DNA of 64,000 bases from DATADW01 sp963733905 (GCA_963733905.1 CAVTEU010000006.1:1-64000); one strand, 5' to 3'; counted from the stretch's first letter, positions 19,092-30,102 are shown. Numbers and translations: made by a program. The notes: generated by a model from the letters alone, not told the origin.

Positions 19092-19508
19092 TCATGTGCT
19101 TGGAACCTTCGCCATCGATGAGTCTGCCTGCCCGCGGGGTGTGCCTACTCGGTCGTGCACCGGGATCTTCGATGGGGTGCGCATCTGGTCGTACCCGCGG
19201 AATCGGCGTGCGGTATCGATCGCCTGGAGCCATTCCTCGGAGGTGACCAGATCGCGCAGCGACTGTTCGAGCTGGGCGTGCAGGCGCGCGGCGGCTCCAC
19301 GGAGGGGTGGATCCGGTAACGGGTTGGTCGTTGATCTGTTCGAGGTGGCTGGGAAAAGCGCCGACACCGCCGCGCCCAACGATGGGTATGGTTCGCCGAG
19401 CAACCTGGCTCCACGGGGAGTCCGGCGAATTGCGCCCTCCGTTCGGCCATTGAAGAGGGGATGACTATGGCGGAGAGGATCACATGGTCCGTGGAACTCA
19501 GCTTCCAC
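19092..19508 (-). CDS. Possible remnant of an ArdC-like N-terminal domain protein
   Basis: The 138-residue frame has one informative stretch, RLHAQLEQSLRDLVTSEEW followed by LQAIDTARRFRGYD. This matches the style of the N-terminal helical domain of ArdC/DUF1738 antirestriction proteins (L..QL...V..L..S..W...L..A.RFH.YS). The expected metallopeptidase or rest of the protein is missing, and the flanking residues look like non-coding Arg/Pro-rich sequence. If real it is a decayed mobile-element gene at the edge of the eCIS locus. The whole frame could equally be spurious. Confidence 0.3.
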   Translation of the reverse strand: MEAEFHGPCDPLRHSHPLFNGRTEGAIRRTPRGARLLGEPYPSLGAAVSALFPATSNRSTTNPLPDPPLRGAAARLHAQLEQSLRDLVTSEEWLQAIDTARRFRGYDQMRTPSKIPVHDRVGTPRGQADSSMAKVPST

Positions 19509-19594
19509 GAGCGGTCACCGTCCCGGTCCTCGACCGCCCATGACTCGTTGAGCCCGCACGTTGATACCGATCACGATCCCGAGGGAGGTCGCCA

Positions 19595-19604
<10 letters not shown>
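19461..19604 (+). CDS. Possible short leader ORF before the sheath gene (47 aa)
   Basis: MTMAERITWSVELSF, then a charged His/Asp/Ser-rich tail, ends in a TAA that overlaps the first codons of the sheath gene by ten bases. A GAAGAGGGG sequence precedes its ATG. The overlap style agrees with the rest of the operon, so translational coupling is possible, but no family is recognised. Confidence 0.3.
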
Positions 19605-21601
<1,997 letters not shown>

Positions 21602-21617
21602 GGGAGGAGGCAGAGGC

Positions 21618-22145
21618 GTGGCACAGTTCACGGTCAACACGCAGCCGATTCGACCCATACAAGAACTTCAAGTTCCGTGTCAGGTGGGACGGGCGCTACG
21701 TGGCGGGCATCATCCAAGGTCGGCGCGCTCAAACGCATCCACCGAAGTGGTCGAGCATCGCGAAGGTGGCGACCCGAGCACGAGCCGCAAGTCGCCCGGG
21801 CCGCACCAAGTACGAGGCGATCACGCTCGAGCGCGGCGTCACCCACGACGTCGACTTCGAGCAGTGGGCCAACAAGGTGTGGAACTTCGGCGAGGGGCCC
21901 GGCTCGGAGGTCTCGCTCGCCGACTTCCGCAAGGACATCGTGCATCGACATGTTCAACGAGGCCGGGCAGATGGCGCTCAGCCTACCGCATCTTCCGCTG
22001 CTGGGTGTCCGAGTACCAGGCGCTGCCCGACCTCGACGCCAACGCCAACGCGGTCGCCATCCAGACCCTCAAGCTCGAGAACGAGGGGTGGGAGCGTGAC
22101 TACGACGTGGCCGAGCCTGCGGAGCTCAGCTTCGTCGAACCGTAA
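21618..22145 (+). CDS. eCIS inner tube protein (gp19 / Afp1 type, frameshifted)
   Basis: About 150-175 residues read through at least four frame changes. The pieces appear in the right order for phage tail tube gp19-like proteins: RFDPYKNFKFRVRWDGRYVA, ISKVGALKR, RTKYEAITLERGVTHDVDFE with QWANKVW, the segment DFRKDIVIDMFNEAGQMAL (joined across frames), then AYRIFRCWVSEYQALPDLDA and NANAVAIQTLKLENEGWERD. Tube subunits stack as hexameric rings inside the sheath and form the conduit for cargo. Starts at ATG/GTG 21618, 17 bases after the sheath stop, with GAGGGAGGAGG before it. Confidence 0.82.
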   Translation: MAQFTVNTQPIRPIQELQVPCQVGRALRGGHHPRSARSNASTEVVEHREGGDPSTSRKSPGPHQVRGDHARARRHPRRRLRAVGQQGVELRRGARLGGLARRLPQGHRASTCSTRPGRWRSAYRIFRCWVSEYQALPDLDANANAVAIQTLKLENEGWERDYDVAEPAELSFVEP

Positions 22146-22150
22146 GAAAC

Positions 22151-22985
22151 ATGGAAGATGCCGCCAAGGTGGCCTTGCCCGGCATGTGGGCGACTGCAGG
22201 ACGGCCGCGAGGCGATTGCCTGGCTTCGTCCGATCACCGGCGCCGACCAGGCAGCGATCATCGATCGCATCGGCCGCGACCCGGCCCCGGTGATCGCCAC
22301 CGACTTGATCGGGGCTTGCGTCCTGCTCGAGGGCGGTGAGCCCCTCGGCACCCAGGGGGCCCGCGGCTTGTCTGTCGGCGAGCGGGAAACGGTGCTGTGG
22401 CGGATGCGCGCCATGCTCTCGGGGGATCGGATCGACGCCGTGGTGACCTGTCCGGCCTGCGATGAAAAGGTCTCGATCGAGTTCCAGGTAGCTGACTTCC
22501 TAGAGCTCGGCTCGGTACGCACGAGAGGAGTGGTCGCCGAGCGGGTGGGCGGGCGGATGGTCGAGTTCCGTGTCCCCAACGGAGGTGATCTGGAAGATCT
22601 GGCTGGGCGGCGCGTTGACATCGAGCAAGCGGAAGCCGAGCTCGCCGCCGCCTGCTTGCTCAGTGTCGACGGTCGGTCGCCAACGGTGGATGACATCGCG
22701 GAGCTCGGCGGCCCGATCGGTGATCGGATGGCGGCGCTCGACCCGGCCGCCGAACTTCTATTCGAGTCTGTCTGCCCTGTGTGTGACTTTCCGATCACAG
22801 CGAGCCTTGATGCCACCGGCTTCCTGCTGGAGGAGATGGCCTCAGGCGCTCGTTATCTGTTTCACGAGGTGCACATTCTCGCCTCGACCTACCACTGGTC
22901 GGAGAGCGAAATCCTCGACCTGACTCCGCGACGCCGGCATCTCTATCTCGACCTGATCAACGACGCCGGCGGGCAAGCCTCATGA
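22151..22985 (+). CDS. T4-type baseplate protein with zinc knuckles (one early frameshift)
   Basis: The natural start is MEDAAKVALPGMW at 22151. A frame change near 22195 leads into LQDGREAIAWLRPITGADQA, which reproduces the usual ALPGxW..G.......LRP.TG.DE start of this eCIS baseplate family. Two CxxC knuckles (VTCPACDEKV and ESVCPVCDFP) should bind zinc. The C-terminus is helical (ARYLFHEVHILASTYHWSES, LTPRRRHLYLDLI). The protein ends overlapping the next gene (ATGA at 22982). Its position behind the tube gene matches other eCIS loci. Role: baseplate assembly. Confidence 0.8.
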
Positions 22986-23850
22986 GCGGCTATCTCGCCC
23001 GGCTGGCGGCAAGGGCTGTGGGGATGTCGCCACCCGGGGCACCACCCGCAACCGGCCAGTCCGTTCCGGCCTTTCCTCCAAGCCTCGATCACCTCGACAC
23101 TGTTTCCGACACGGGCCCGCCGACAGGTGTACCAATCGGACCTCCGCCCGTCGAAACCGTGCCGCCCACAGCACCACCCGAGGCCGCGGTGGCCGAGCTA
23201 TTGCCGCCGGGCGCGCCACCCGATACACCGGACGCTGCCCCATGGGTCCCTCCGATGCCGGTCGCCGTCGGCCCGTCCAACGAGGCAGACTCGACCGCGG
23301 TCACCATCGACCTCGAACCCGGTGATGTGCCTGTTGGGGGGGCCTCGCCAGTTGCCGCGGCACGGCCTGCAGTACAGCCCGCGGTCGAGGCGGCGCCTCC
23401 TGTTGACGACGAGGTCGCGATGCCGGTTTCGTTGTCGCAGCAGAGGGATCCAGCACCCTCGGCGATGTGGTCGATCCCATTTCAACAACGACGTCGGCGG
23501 CATCTCCAACCCCTGGCCCGGTGGCCGCGGTGCCGCAGCCAGGCATACCCAGCCCCCCAGCGGTCGATACGGTGACGGCCACCGAGCCCGCTCCCCGGCT
23601 CGAGACGCGTGAGATAGTCGCCGCCGCTCCGGCACCGTCCGAGCCGCGGTTCCCGTCTCGTCCCGATCTCCTGGTGCCACTGCTCTCTCCTCCGGCCGAG
23701 CCGGCACCCATCGACGTCCACATCGGAACGATTGAGATCTCTGCCGAGCCGCCTCCACCGCAGGGAGCGACCCGCACCGTGCCTCCACGGCCCGGCCTCG
23801 ATGAGTACGCCAGTCTGCGCACATATCAGTGGGATGACCGGAGTGAGTGA
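22982..23850 (+). CDS. Pro/Ala/Val-rich eCIS linker protein (one frameshift)
   Basis: The start MSGYLARLAARAVGMSPPGA is followed by ~200 residues of Pro/Val/Ala-rich, apparently disordered sequence. After a frame change at ~23455-23490 it continues in the same style. It ends in a compact motif, IDVHIGTIEISAEPPPP, followed by an acidic/aromatic tail (LDEYASLRTYQWDD). The V.IG.IE..A.PPPP end is the only conserved part of the equivalent proteins found before DUF4255 genes in other eCIS loci, and probably docks on a baseplate or cap component. No enzymatic domain. It overlaps the DUF4255 gene by 8-17 bases. Confidence 0.65.
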
Positions 23851-25018
23851 CTTCACCGGCGTCCAGGCTGTCACCGCCACTATCCGCCAGATCTTGCAGC
23901 AGCGGATGGAGGAGCCCGTTCCTGTAACGACGGCGCCGCCGGACGTCGAGGTGCCCAACGTCGACCGACCCTTGGCCAACCTGTTCCTCTACATGGTTGA
24001 GGAGAGCCCCACCCTCAAGAACCAGGACCTGCCCGGGATGGTGGGACCGATGTCACTGGGGCAGCCTCCGCTCTCCCTCGATCTCCACTACCTGGTAACG
24101 GGCGCCGGGCCAGATCCCAACGACGACCGCGGTAGTCACCGCGTCCTCGGCGATGTGATGCTCACGCTGCACGAACACCCCATAGTCGCCAAGGACGACC
24201 CCCTGTTGGACCCTGTCCTCCAGAACGAGGTGGAACTGCTCAAGATCACGATGGAGCCGCTCGACGTCGAGGGTCTCTCCAAGATATGGACCGCCACCAC
24301 GGCCCCGTTGCGACTCGCGGTCGGCTACAAGGTGACCGTCGTCCAGCTCGAGTCGACGCAGCCTCGCTCCGTTGCCAAACCTGTCAAGGAACTTCCTGCG
24401 GGTGGACCTCGGGTGTATGCGGTGTCGCTGAATCGGCCGGTCATTGCCGCCCTCGGAGTGATGCGACGACTGCCTGACCTCACACTCGAGGAGCAGAGTG
24501 TCCCTTACGTCCGGGTCGGGGAGCAGCTTCTCGTGGAGGGTTCGGGGTTTTTCCCTGGGACGAGACCGATCCTCGGCGACTTCGACGCCTCGGCCTCGAC
24601 TGACCCGACGTCAACGAGCAGCCGCATGCTGATCACGGTCGAAGACGCAGGCCTGTTGTCGGGAGTGCACCGCGTCCAGCTGGTGCGGGATGTCGGGGTC
24701 GGCGAGCCACCCGACGAGCGCACCTTTCCGTTCCTGCGGTCCAATGTCGCCGCCTTCGTACTCATTCCAACGGTCACGGGTGTCACGCCGGCGAGTGGGC
24801 CCCCTGGGACTGCTGTGGCTGTTGATGGGTTGCGGCTCTTCCGTGACGACGCTCCCAGCATGGTGCTGGTGGGCGACCGGGCCTTTCCGATCGGACCCGA
24901 TGGCTCGGACACCCGGGTGGAGGTCAATGTGACCGGGCTGCCATCGGGTGTCTACCCGATCAGCGTTCGAGTCAATGGCGCGGAGAGCATCGATGCGTTC
25001 GACTTTGAGGTGACGTGA
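23834..25018 (+). CDS. DUF4255 eCIS cap/terminator protein with TIG domains
   Basis: The start is taken as ATG 23834 (MTGVSDFTGVQAVTATIRQI); GTG 23843 is equally good. Residues ~1-190 are the DUF4255 (Pvc16/Afp16-like) domain: LQQRMEEP, VDRPLANLFLYMVEESPTLK, PLSLDLHYLVTGAG, HRVLGDVMLTLHEHP and LSKIWTATTAPLRLAVGYKV. The C-terminal ~200 residues form beta-sandwich modules, one of which reads VTGVTPASGPPGTAVAVDGL, a TIG/IPT domain. In related systems DUF4255 proteins end tube/sheath polymerisation at the distal tip. Complete in one frame. The stop overlaps the ATPase start (GTGA). Confidence 0.9.
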   Translation: MTGVSDFTGVQAVTATIRQILQQRMEEPVPVTTAPPDVEVPNVDRPLANLFLYMVEESPTLKNQDLPGMVGPMSLGQPPLSLDLHYLVTGAGPDPNDDRGSHRVLGDVMLTLHEHPIVAKDDPLLDPVLQNEVELLKITMEPLDVEGLSKIWTATTAPLRLAVGYKVTVVQLESTQPRSVAKPVKELPAGGPRVYAVSLNRPVIAALGVMRRLPDLTLEEQSVPYVRVGEQLLVEGSGFFPGTRPILGDFDASASTDPTSTSSRMLITVEDAGLLSGVHRVQLVRDVGVGEPPDERTFPFLRSNVAAFVLIPTVTGVTPASGPPGTAVAVDGLRLFRDDAPSMVLVGDRAFPIGPDGSDTRVEVNVTGLPSGVYPISVRVNGAESIDAFDFEVT

Positions 25019-27063
25019 GTTTGGAAGACCCCTCCGATCTCTCGACCTGGGAGAAGGTGCATAACGCCTATCTCGAGGTGCAGGTTCACCTCGTGCACCT
25101 GCTGGTGCGGCGCCAGGTCGATGCGACCGGTCATCACCACGGCGAGGTCGGCGTCGATGAGGAGCGGCGCATGTGCCCGACCTCGCCCAATCCATCGCCG
25201 CCCATCGGGCCAGGCTGGAGGAGCTGCAGCGCGAGCTGGAGGACATCGGTGGCCCCGACACCGTGACCTCGCTGGCCGTTGCGGCGGGGCTGGCCGATCC
25301 CGAGCGTCTCGCCGTAATCGCCGCCCTGTGCGGCGAACTCGACCCTGCCCTCGCCGAGCGGTTCGCTCATCTCAATGGTGATCCGGCGAAACGGTACGCC
25401 ACCCCCCGACTCGTGGCCGCCATCAATGACCTGCCCGCCGCAGACGAGTGGTCGCTGCTCGACCCGGACAGCCCGGTACTTCGCTTTCGCATCCTCGAAG
25501 CGGGCGCCTCGGGCGCCGCCGGCGCACTGCGCATGGACCCCGGGTGTTGGGCTACCTGCGCGGCCGCAACCGCATCGACGAGCGCCTGCGCCCGATCCTG
25601 TCTACCTTGGACGGAGTCGCCGTTCCCAGCGCAATCCTCGACGTGGCGCACAGCACGAGTCGATGGCTGGCCGACTCCGAGCGGAGCAGCGGCCGGGTCG
25701 TGGTCAACCTGGTCGGGTCGTCGGCCGACACCCGTTCCGCATGCGCCGCCCATCTGATGAGAATCCTCGGCCTTCACCCAATGCGGTTGCATCTCGACCG
25801 GCTCCGATCGCGCACCGAGAGCCTTGACCTGCTCCGCTTGGTGGAGCGAGAGGCGATCCTGTTGCAGGCGGGTTGGTACGTCGACGTGGGGCCCGGTTGG
25901 GGTGAAGACGCTGCGGGTGCCACCGCCGCACAGGAGCTGATCGACGAACTGGACGGGTTGGTGGTGGTCGGCAGCGACCAGCGGGTCGAGGTGGAGGGCG
26001 AGGCGCTTGTGGTCCCGGTGCCGAGTTTGACCTCCGCCGATCGGATCGCTCTCTGGGTCGAGGCGCTCGGACGAACGATTCCCGGCCTGGAGCGGGTGGT
26101 GGAGCAATTCGCTCTCGGACCCAGCGGCATCGTTCGCGCTGCCCGGGAGGCGGAGGTGATCGCCGAGTTGAACGGCGACGACGAGATCACCGCTCGGGCC
26201 GCGTGGCTCGCTTGCCGTCGTCTCGCCGGGCGCGACATGGGGCGGATGGCCCGCAAGCTGGAGCCCGCAGCCAGTTGGACCGATCTGGTGCTTCCCGACG
26301 AACAGCTCACCGTGCTCCACGCCATGGCGGGGCAGGTGGCCAACCGCAACGTGGTGTACGAGAAATGGCGGTTCGGGGCGAATCTGACCAGGGGACGCGG
26401 CATCTCCGCCCTCTTCACCGGCCCACCGGGCACGGGGAAGACGATGGCGGCCGAGATCATCGCAGCCCACCTCGACCTCGACCTCTACCGCATCGATCTC
26501 GCCTCCGTAGTGAGCAAGTACATCGGCGAGACGGAGAAGAACCTGCGTGGTGTCTTCGATGCGGCCGAGCGGGGCGGCGTCAATCTTGTTCTTCGACGAA
26601 GCCGACGCCCTCTTCAGCAAGCGGACCGAGGTCAAGGACAGCCACGACCGGTACGCCAACATCGAGACCAACTATCTGCTGCAGCGGATGGAGGAGTACC
26701 CCGGGCTGGCCATCCTGGCGACGAACCGCAAGGCCGACCTCGACCCGGCCTTCCTGCGACGCATCCGATTCCTGGTGGCCTTCCCCTATCCCAACCCGGG
26801 CGCCCGGCTCCTGATCTGGAAGACGGTGATCCCCGAGGAGGCGCCGCGAGGCAGCATCGACTTCGACGGCGCTGGCCCGGCTCGACCTCGCCGGGGGCAA
26901 CATCAAGAACATCGCCGTGAACGGGGCGTTCCTGGCCGCGGCCGACGGAGAGCCGATCACCACCCGTCACCTGATGACTGCTGCCCGACACGAGTACCGC
27001 AAGATCGACAAGCTCCCGAGCCGCGCCGACTTCGGCGAGTACTACGAGATGGTCACTTCGTGA
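25015..27063 (+). CDS. eCIS-associated AAA+ ATPase (frameshifted)
   Basis: About 680 residues, read through frame changes near 25165, 25545, 26585 and 26870. The N-terminal ~400 residues are helical and eCIS-specific (SIAAHRARLEELQRELEDIG, GYLRGRNRIDERLRPIL). The ATPase core shows Walker A (ALFTGPPGTGKTMAAEIIA), SVVSKYIGETEKNLRGVFDA, Walker B (SILFFDEADALFSKRTEV), sensor-1 (LAILATNRKADLDPAF with LRRIRF) and a C-terminal lid (GGNIKNIAVNGAFLAA). It resembles Afp15/Pvc15 ATPases, which are needed for particle assembly or cargo loading. GTG start at 25015 inside the DUF4255 stop. It ends with a GTGA overlap to the next gene. Confidence 0.88.
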
Positions 27064-27284
27064 GCGACCGGCCGCTCCGGGTGCGCATCGACCGGCTCGT
27101 GCTCCGCAACGTCGACACCGGCTCGGTCGGGGACATCGCGTCTCTCGTGGCCGATCGGTTGCGCCGGGAGCGGTCAGTCAGGGACGAAGGTGAAGGACCC
27201 ATCCCGAGGGATGGGGCAGAAATGGCGGAGGCCGCCGCAAGCAGAATCGCGGCAGTGGTGAGCCGGGCAGTGGATAGTCGATGA
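27060..27284 (+). CDS. Small eCIS protein after the ATPase (74 aa)
   Basis: A GTG start in a GTGA overlap gives VSDRPLRVRIDRLVLRNVD, then IASLVADRLRRERSV and a C-terminal amphipathic helix (AEAAASRIAAVVSRAVDS). Short proteins starting with a RI.RLVL strand are often encoded between the AAA+ ATPase and the DUF4157 genes in eCIS loci; no function is established. Its stop overlaps the first DUF4157 gene (ATGA), so it is translated with the operon. Confidence 0.65.
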   Translation: MSDRPLRVRIDRLVLRNVDTGSVGDIASLVADRLRRERSVRDEGEGPIPRDGAEMAEAAASRIAAVVSRAVDSR

Positions 27285-27799
27285 GTGCTTTCGCCCCGGT
27301 CGAGTCGGTTCCGTCCGTCTTGTTGCGTTCGCCGTTGCGGGTGGGTGCGGTGGATGATCCTTTGGAGGTGGAGGCGGAGCGGGTGGCCGATCGGGTGATG
27401 CGGATGCCTTCCTCTGAGTTGGTGGTGCGGCGCTGTCCGGGGGGGTGTCCTGATGAGGAGGTGCTGCGCCGTCAACCGGTGGATGAGGAGGAGGACGAGT
27501 TGTTGCGTACCCCGGCTGATGGGGGTGCGCCGGGTGTGGTGCCGGGGGAGGCGGTCCGTTCGGGTGGGGGTGGGGGGTTGCCGCCGGGGTCGTTGCGGTT
27601 CTTCGAGCCGCGTCTCGGGGTGGATCTGTCGGGGGTGCGGGTCCATCACGACGGTGGGGCGGCCCGGTTGGCGTCGTCGGTCAACGCTCGGGCATTCACC
27701 GTGGGGAGGGATGTGTTCTTCGGGGCGGGGGAGTGGGCTCCTGGCACCACCCGCGGTGACCTTCTCCTCGCCCACGAACTCACCCACACCATCCAACAG
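27281..27799 (+). repeat. DUF4157 cassette, copy 1
   Basis: Nearly identical to 28612-29091 and 30243-30761. Similarity ends immediately after the AHELTHTIQQ codons. Its G-rich coding strand and T-ending codons differ from neighbouring genes. Confidence 0.9.
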
Positions 27800-28570
27800 G
27801 GCGGAGGTGGTGCCGGCGTCGTGATGAGGGCGACGGCCGCGGCCACCGGGACACGGCACACAGCGGGGACGGGGGACACCCTGTCCGGGCTCGCCGGCTA
27901 CCCCAATCCGGGGTGGGAGGCCAAGCTCGAGGAACTCATTGCCGCCAACCCCGATCATCCCAACATCAAAGGAAAGAGTCGGACCGACCCTCAATTCGGA
28001 TGGCTCGAGATCGGCGATGTCATCAATGTGCCATGGGGCACGTGCCCGCCGATAACTTGCCCGTTTGCTCCTACCCTGCCACCCAACCAGATCCCCCAGC
28101 CGGGCGTTCCGCCTTTCCCCCAGCGGCAAAATCCGAACGCTGCCAGTCGAGGGCTCTGCCGGGGAGCGTGTGGCCCCGATTGCCCCGACAGCTGCGTCGC
28201 GGTTAACCCGATCACCTACTGCCACTACGACGCAGCCTCGGGGTGTCACGCCCAATGCGTCTATACGAACGTCATCAGCTGCTACACGCATGTGGGTTGC
28301 CGCGTCCACGATGACTGCTACGACCAGTGCGCAATCACCGCCGGTGAGATGGACCTCTGCGGCTGCCCGAGTAGGGCATGCCTGTTCGGATCGATATGTG
28401 ACAACCCGTGTCATTGCGGATGCGACGTCGACTGCGGCAACGCCTTCGGTTGCGCGACTTGCGCGGAGTGGGCCTTGGGCCGGCGGTCGGCGCCAACCGA
28501 CGGCGAGCTTTTCTTTACCGACACGGTCGCCGTAGGCGCCGCCAGTCCCGGCCTGTGTCCTCCGCCGTGA
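27281..28570 (+). CDS. Putative eCIS cargo 1: DUF4157 - LysM - PLA2-like Cys-rich domain
   Basis: 429 residues, one frame. Residues 1-175 are a DUF4157 cassette ending in the zinc-protease motif AHELTHTIQQ (His165, Glu166, His169), with a Gly/Val-rich linker inside. Residues ~185-250 are a LysM domain (GTGDTLSGLAGYPN ... WLEIGDVINVPW). A Pro-rich hinge follows, then ~125 residues with many Cys including CRVHDDCYDQC. The His343-Asp344 pair flanked by Cys is the catalytic signature of secreted phospholipase A2 (CCxxHDxC); the Ca2+ loop is not obvious. Inference: an injected membrane-damaging effector, with DUF4157 acting in loading or processing. It overlaps both neighbours by 4 bases. Confidence 0.75.
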   Translation: MSAFAPVESVPSVLLRSPLRVGAVDDPLEVEAERVADRVMRMPSSELVVRRCPGGCPDEEVLRRQPVDEEEDELLRTPADGGAPGVVPGEAVRSGGGGGLPPGSLRFFEPRLGVDLSGVRVHHDGGAARLASSVNARAFTVGRDVFFGAGEWAPGTTRGDLLLAHELTHTIQQGGGGAGVVMRATAAATGTRHTAGTGDTLSGLAGYPNPGWEAKLEELIAANPDHPNIKGKSRTDPQFGWLEIGDVINVPWGTCPPITCPFAPTLPPNQIPQPGVPPFPQRQNPNAASRGLCRGACGPDCPDSCVAVNPITYCHYDAASGCHAQCVYTNVISCYTHVGCRVHDDCYDQCAITAGEMDLCGCPSRACLFGSICDNPCHCGCDVDCGNAFGCATCAEWALGRRSAPTDGELFFTDTVAVGAASPGLCPPP

Positions 28571-29355
28571 GCGTTTCCTCCGTCCTCGCCGAGCCCGCCT
28601 CGCATTCCACGATGTTGCGTTCGCCGTTGCGGGTGGGTGCGGTGGATGATCCTTTGGAGGTGGAGGCGGAGCGGGTGGCCGATCGGGTGATGCGGATGCC
28701 TTCCTCTGAGTTGGTGGTGCGGCGCTGTCCGGGGGGGTGTCCTGATGAGGAGGTGCTGCGCCGTCAACCGGTGGATGAGGAGGAGGACGAGTTGTTGCGT
28801 ACCCCGGCTGATGGGGGTGCGCCGGGTGTGGTGCCGGGGGAGGCGGTCCGTTCGGGTGGGGGTGGGGGGTTGCCGCCGGGGTCGTTGCGGTTCTTCGAGC
28901 CGCGTCTCGGGGTGGATCTGTCGGGGGTGCGGGTCCATCACGACGGTGGGGCGGCCCGGTTGGCGTCGTCGGTCAACGCTCGGGCATTCACCGTGGGGAG
29001 GGATGTGTTCTTCGGGGCGGGGGAGTGGGCTCCTGGCACCACCCGCGGTGACCTTCTCCTCGCCCACGAACTCACCCACACCATCCAACAGAGAGGGCAC
29101 TCGAATGACGTGCTCCACCGAGCCCCAGACGAGACCCTCACACCCGAGATAGTCGGCCAGGACCCGGGCCTGCTCTTGTGCGCCGTGCTCTGTTACATCG
29201 GGGTGCCGCCGTCAATCTGGCGTGAGGCAATAGAGCTGGTCCTGAAGTCTGCGTGGGAAGAGTACCGATCGGAATACGGGCAACTGGCGGGTCAATTGAA
29301 ATTCCAACGACTCCAGCTCGCATTCAAGGCCTATTCGCCGATCCAGACCCTCTAG
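28567..29355 (+). CDS. Putative eCIS cargo 2, first part: DUF4157 protein
   Basis: 262 residues from a GTG in a GTGA overlap with cargo 1. A short unique start (VSVSSVLAEPASHST) is followed by the shared DUF4157 cassette ending HELTHTIQQ (His167). A new C-terminus then begins: ETLTPEIVGQDPGLLLCAVL, with WREAIELVLKSAWEEYRSEY and QLKFQRLQLAFKAYSPIQTL, before a TAG at 29353-29355. The downstream sequence stays open in the same frame and continues a peptidoglycan-binding-like motif (VDGKIGPLTVKAV). The TAG may therefore be a nonsense change or error inside one longer protein of ~510 residues. Confidence 0.7.
   Translation: MSVSSVLAEPASHSTMLRSPLRVGAVDDPLEVEAERVADRVMRMPSSELVVRRCPGGCPDEEVLRRQPVDEEEDELLRTPADGGAPGVVPGEAVRSGGGGGLPPGSLRFFEPRLGVDLSGVRVHHDGGAARLASSVNARAFTVGRDVFFGAGEWAPGTTRGDLLLAHELTHTIQQRGHSNDVLHRAPDETLTPEIVGQDPGLLLCAVLCYIGVPPSIWREAIELVLKSAWEEYRSEYGQLAGQLKFQRLQLAFKAYSPIQTL
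28612..29091 (+). repeat. DUF4157 cassette, copy 2
   Basis: Same ~480 bp as copy 1, almost base-for-base, but the first ~30 bases of copies 1 and 3 (FAPVESVPSV codons) are replaced by other sequence here. Confidence 0.9.
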
Positions 29356-30102
29356 TTCATCTTGTCATTCGTCGTGGACGGGAAGATCGGTCCGCTCACA
29401 GTGAAGGCTGTCGCGGCAACGGCCTTTCGTGACCAGCTCACGAGGATGCTGGTCACACGCGGAGCGACCGCGGCTGGCCTGGCCACTGCTGCACAAATTG
29501 CCCGCAAGGTCGTTATCGCCATCGAACTCGCCATCGCCGCTGGGTGCAGCGCCTATTGCGGAACGGTGAGCTTCGCCCAGACCATGGCCGAGCTCACCGT
29601 GGGTTTGGCGCAGGTAATAGCAGCGACGACGAAGGTCATGGAGAGCACGGGCGGGATCGTTGGCGGCCTCGCCTCTTTGGCCGGAGAGGCTCTGGCGAGG
29701 CCGGTCCTTCTCGCCTGGAGCATGGTGAACGTCGAGAATTGGGATGTCGGACATCTGCCGCCTCCGGCGGGCCCCGACATGACGGAGGCTGGCGTGTTCT
29801 TCTCGTCCGAGGTACAAGGCGAGACGCTCGCAGACCTCATGAACTCGCTGGCGCGACCGATCATCGAGTACCCGCCTGATGTCGCAGACTTGGTGTGGCA
29901 GGTGGTTTCGGTCATCGGCGAGGAACGCGCCGAGCTTGGCGAGGATCCTCTGCCTATGACACCACAGGGAGCGGTTCGGATGGCGCCCTTCGAGTTCGTG
30001 AAGATCCTCCACGACGAGGCCTATCTCGATTTCGTCCAGGATCCCGAGGCCCTGGTCGACTTCTTCTTGGGTGGCGAGACGGAAGGTATGGAAAGTGAAT
30101 GA
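29356..30102 (+). CDS. Putative eCIS cargo 2, second part (same frame after TAG)
   Basis: An open frame directly following the TAG at 29353 and in register with cargo 2. It begins FILSFVVDGKIGPLTVKAVA, which looks like the second half of a PG_binding_1 repeat (DGxxGPxT...V). Next comes a strongly hydrophobic helical stretch (VVIAIELAIAAGCSAYCGTV, LAQVIAATTKVM, GGIVGGLASLAGEALA), then an acidic alpha-helical end (VWQVVSVIGEERAELGED, FFLGGETEGM). A TTG at 29362 could start separate translation but has no ribosome site. A membrane-inserting or cell-wall-directed payload is conceivable; the function is not recognised. Confidence 0.5.
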   Translation, partial: FILSFVVDGKIGPLTVKAVAATAFRDQLTRMLVTRGATAAGLATAAQIARKVVIAIELAIAAGCSAYCGTVSFAQTMAELTVGLAQVIAATTKVMESTGGIVGGLASLAGEALARPVLLAWSMVNVENWDVGHLPPPAGPDMTEAGVFFSSEVQGETLADLMNSLARPIIEYPPDVADLVWQVVSVIGEERAELGEDPLPMTPQGAVRMAPFEFVKILHDEAYLDFVQDPEALVDFFLGGETEGMESE

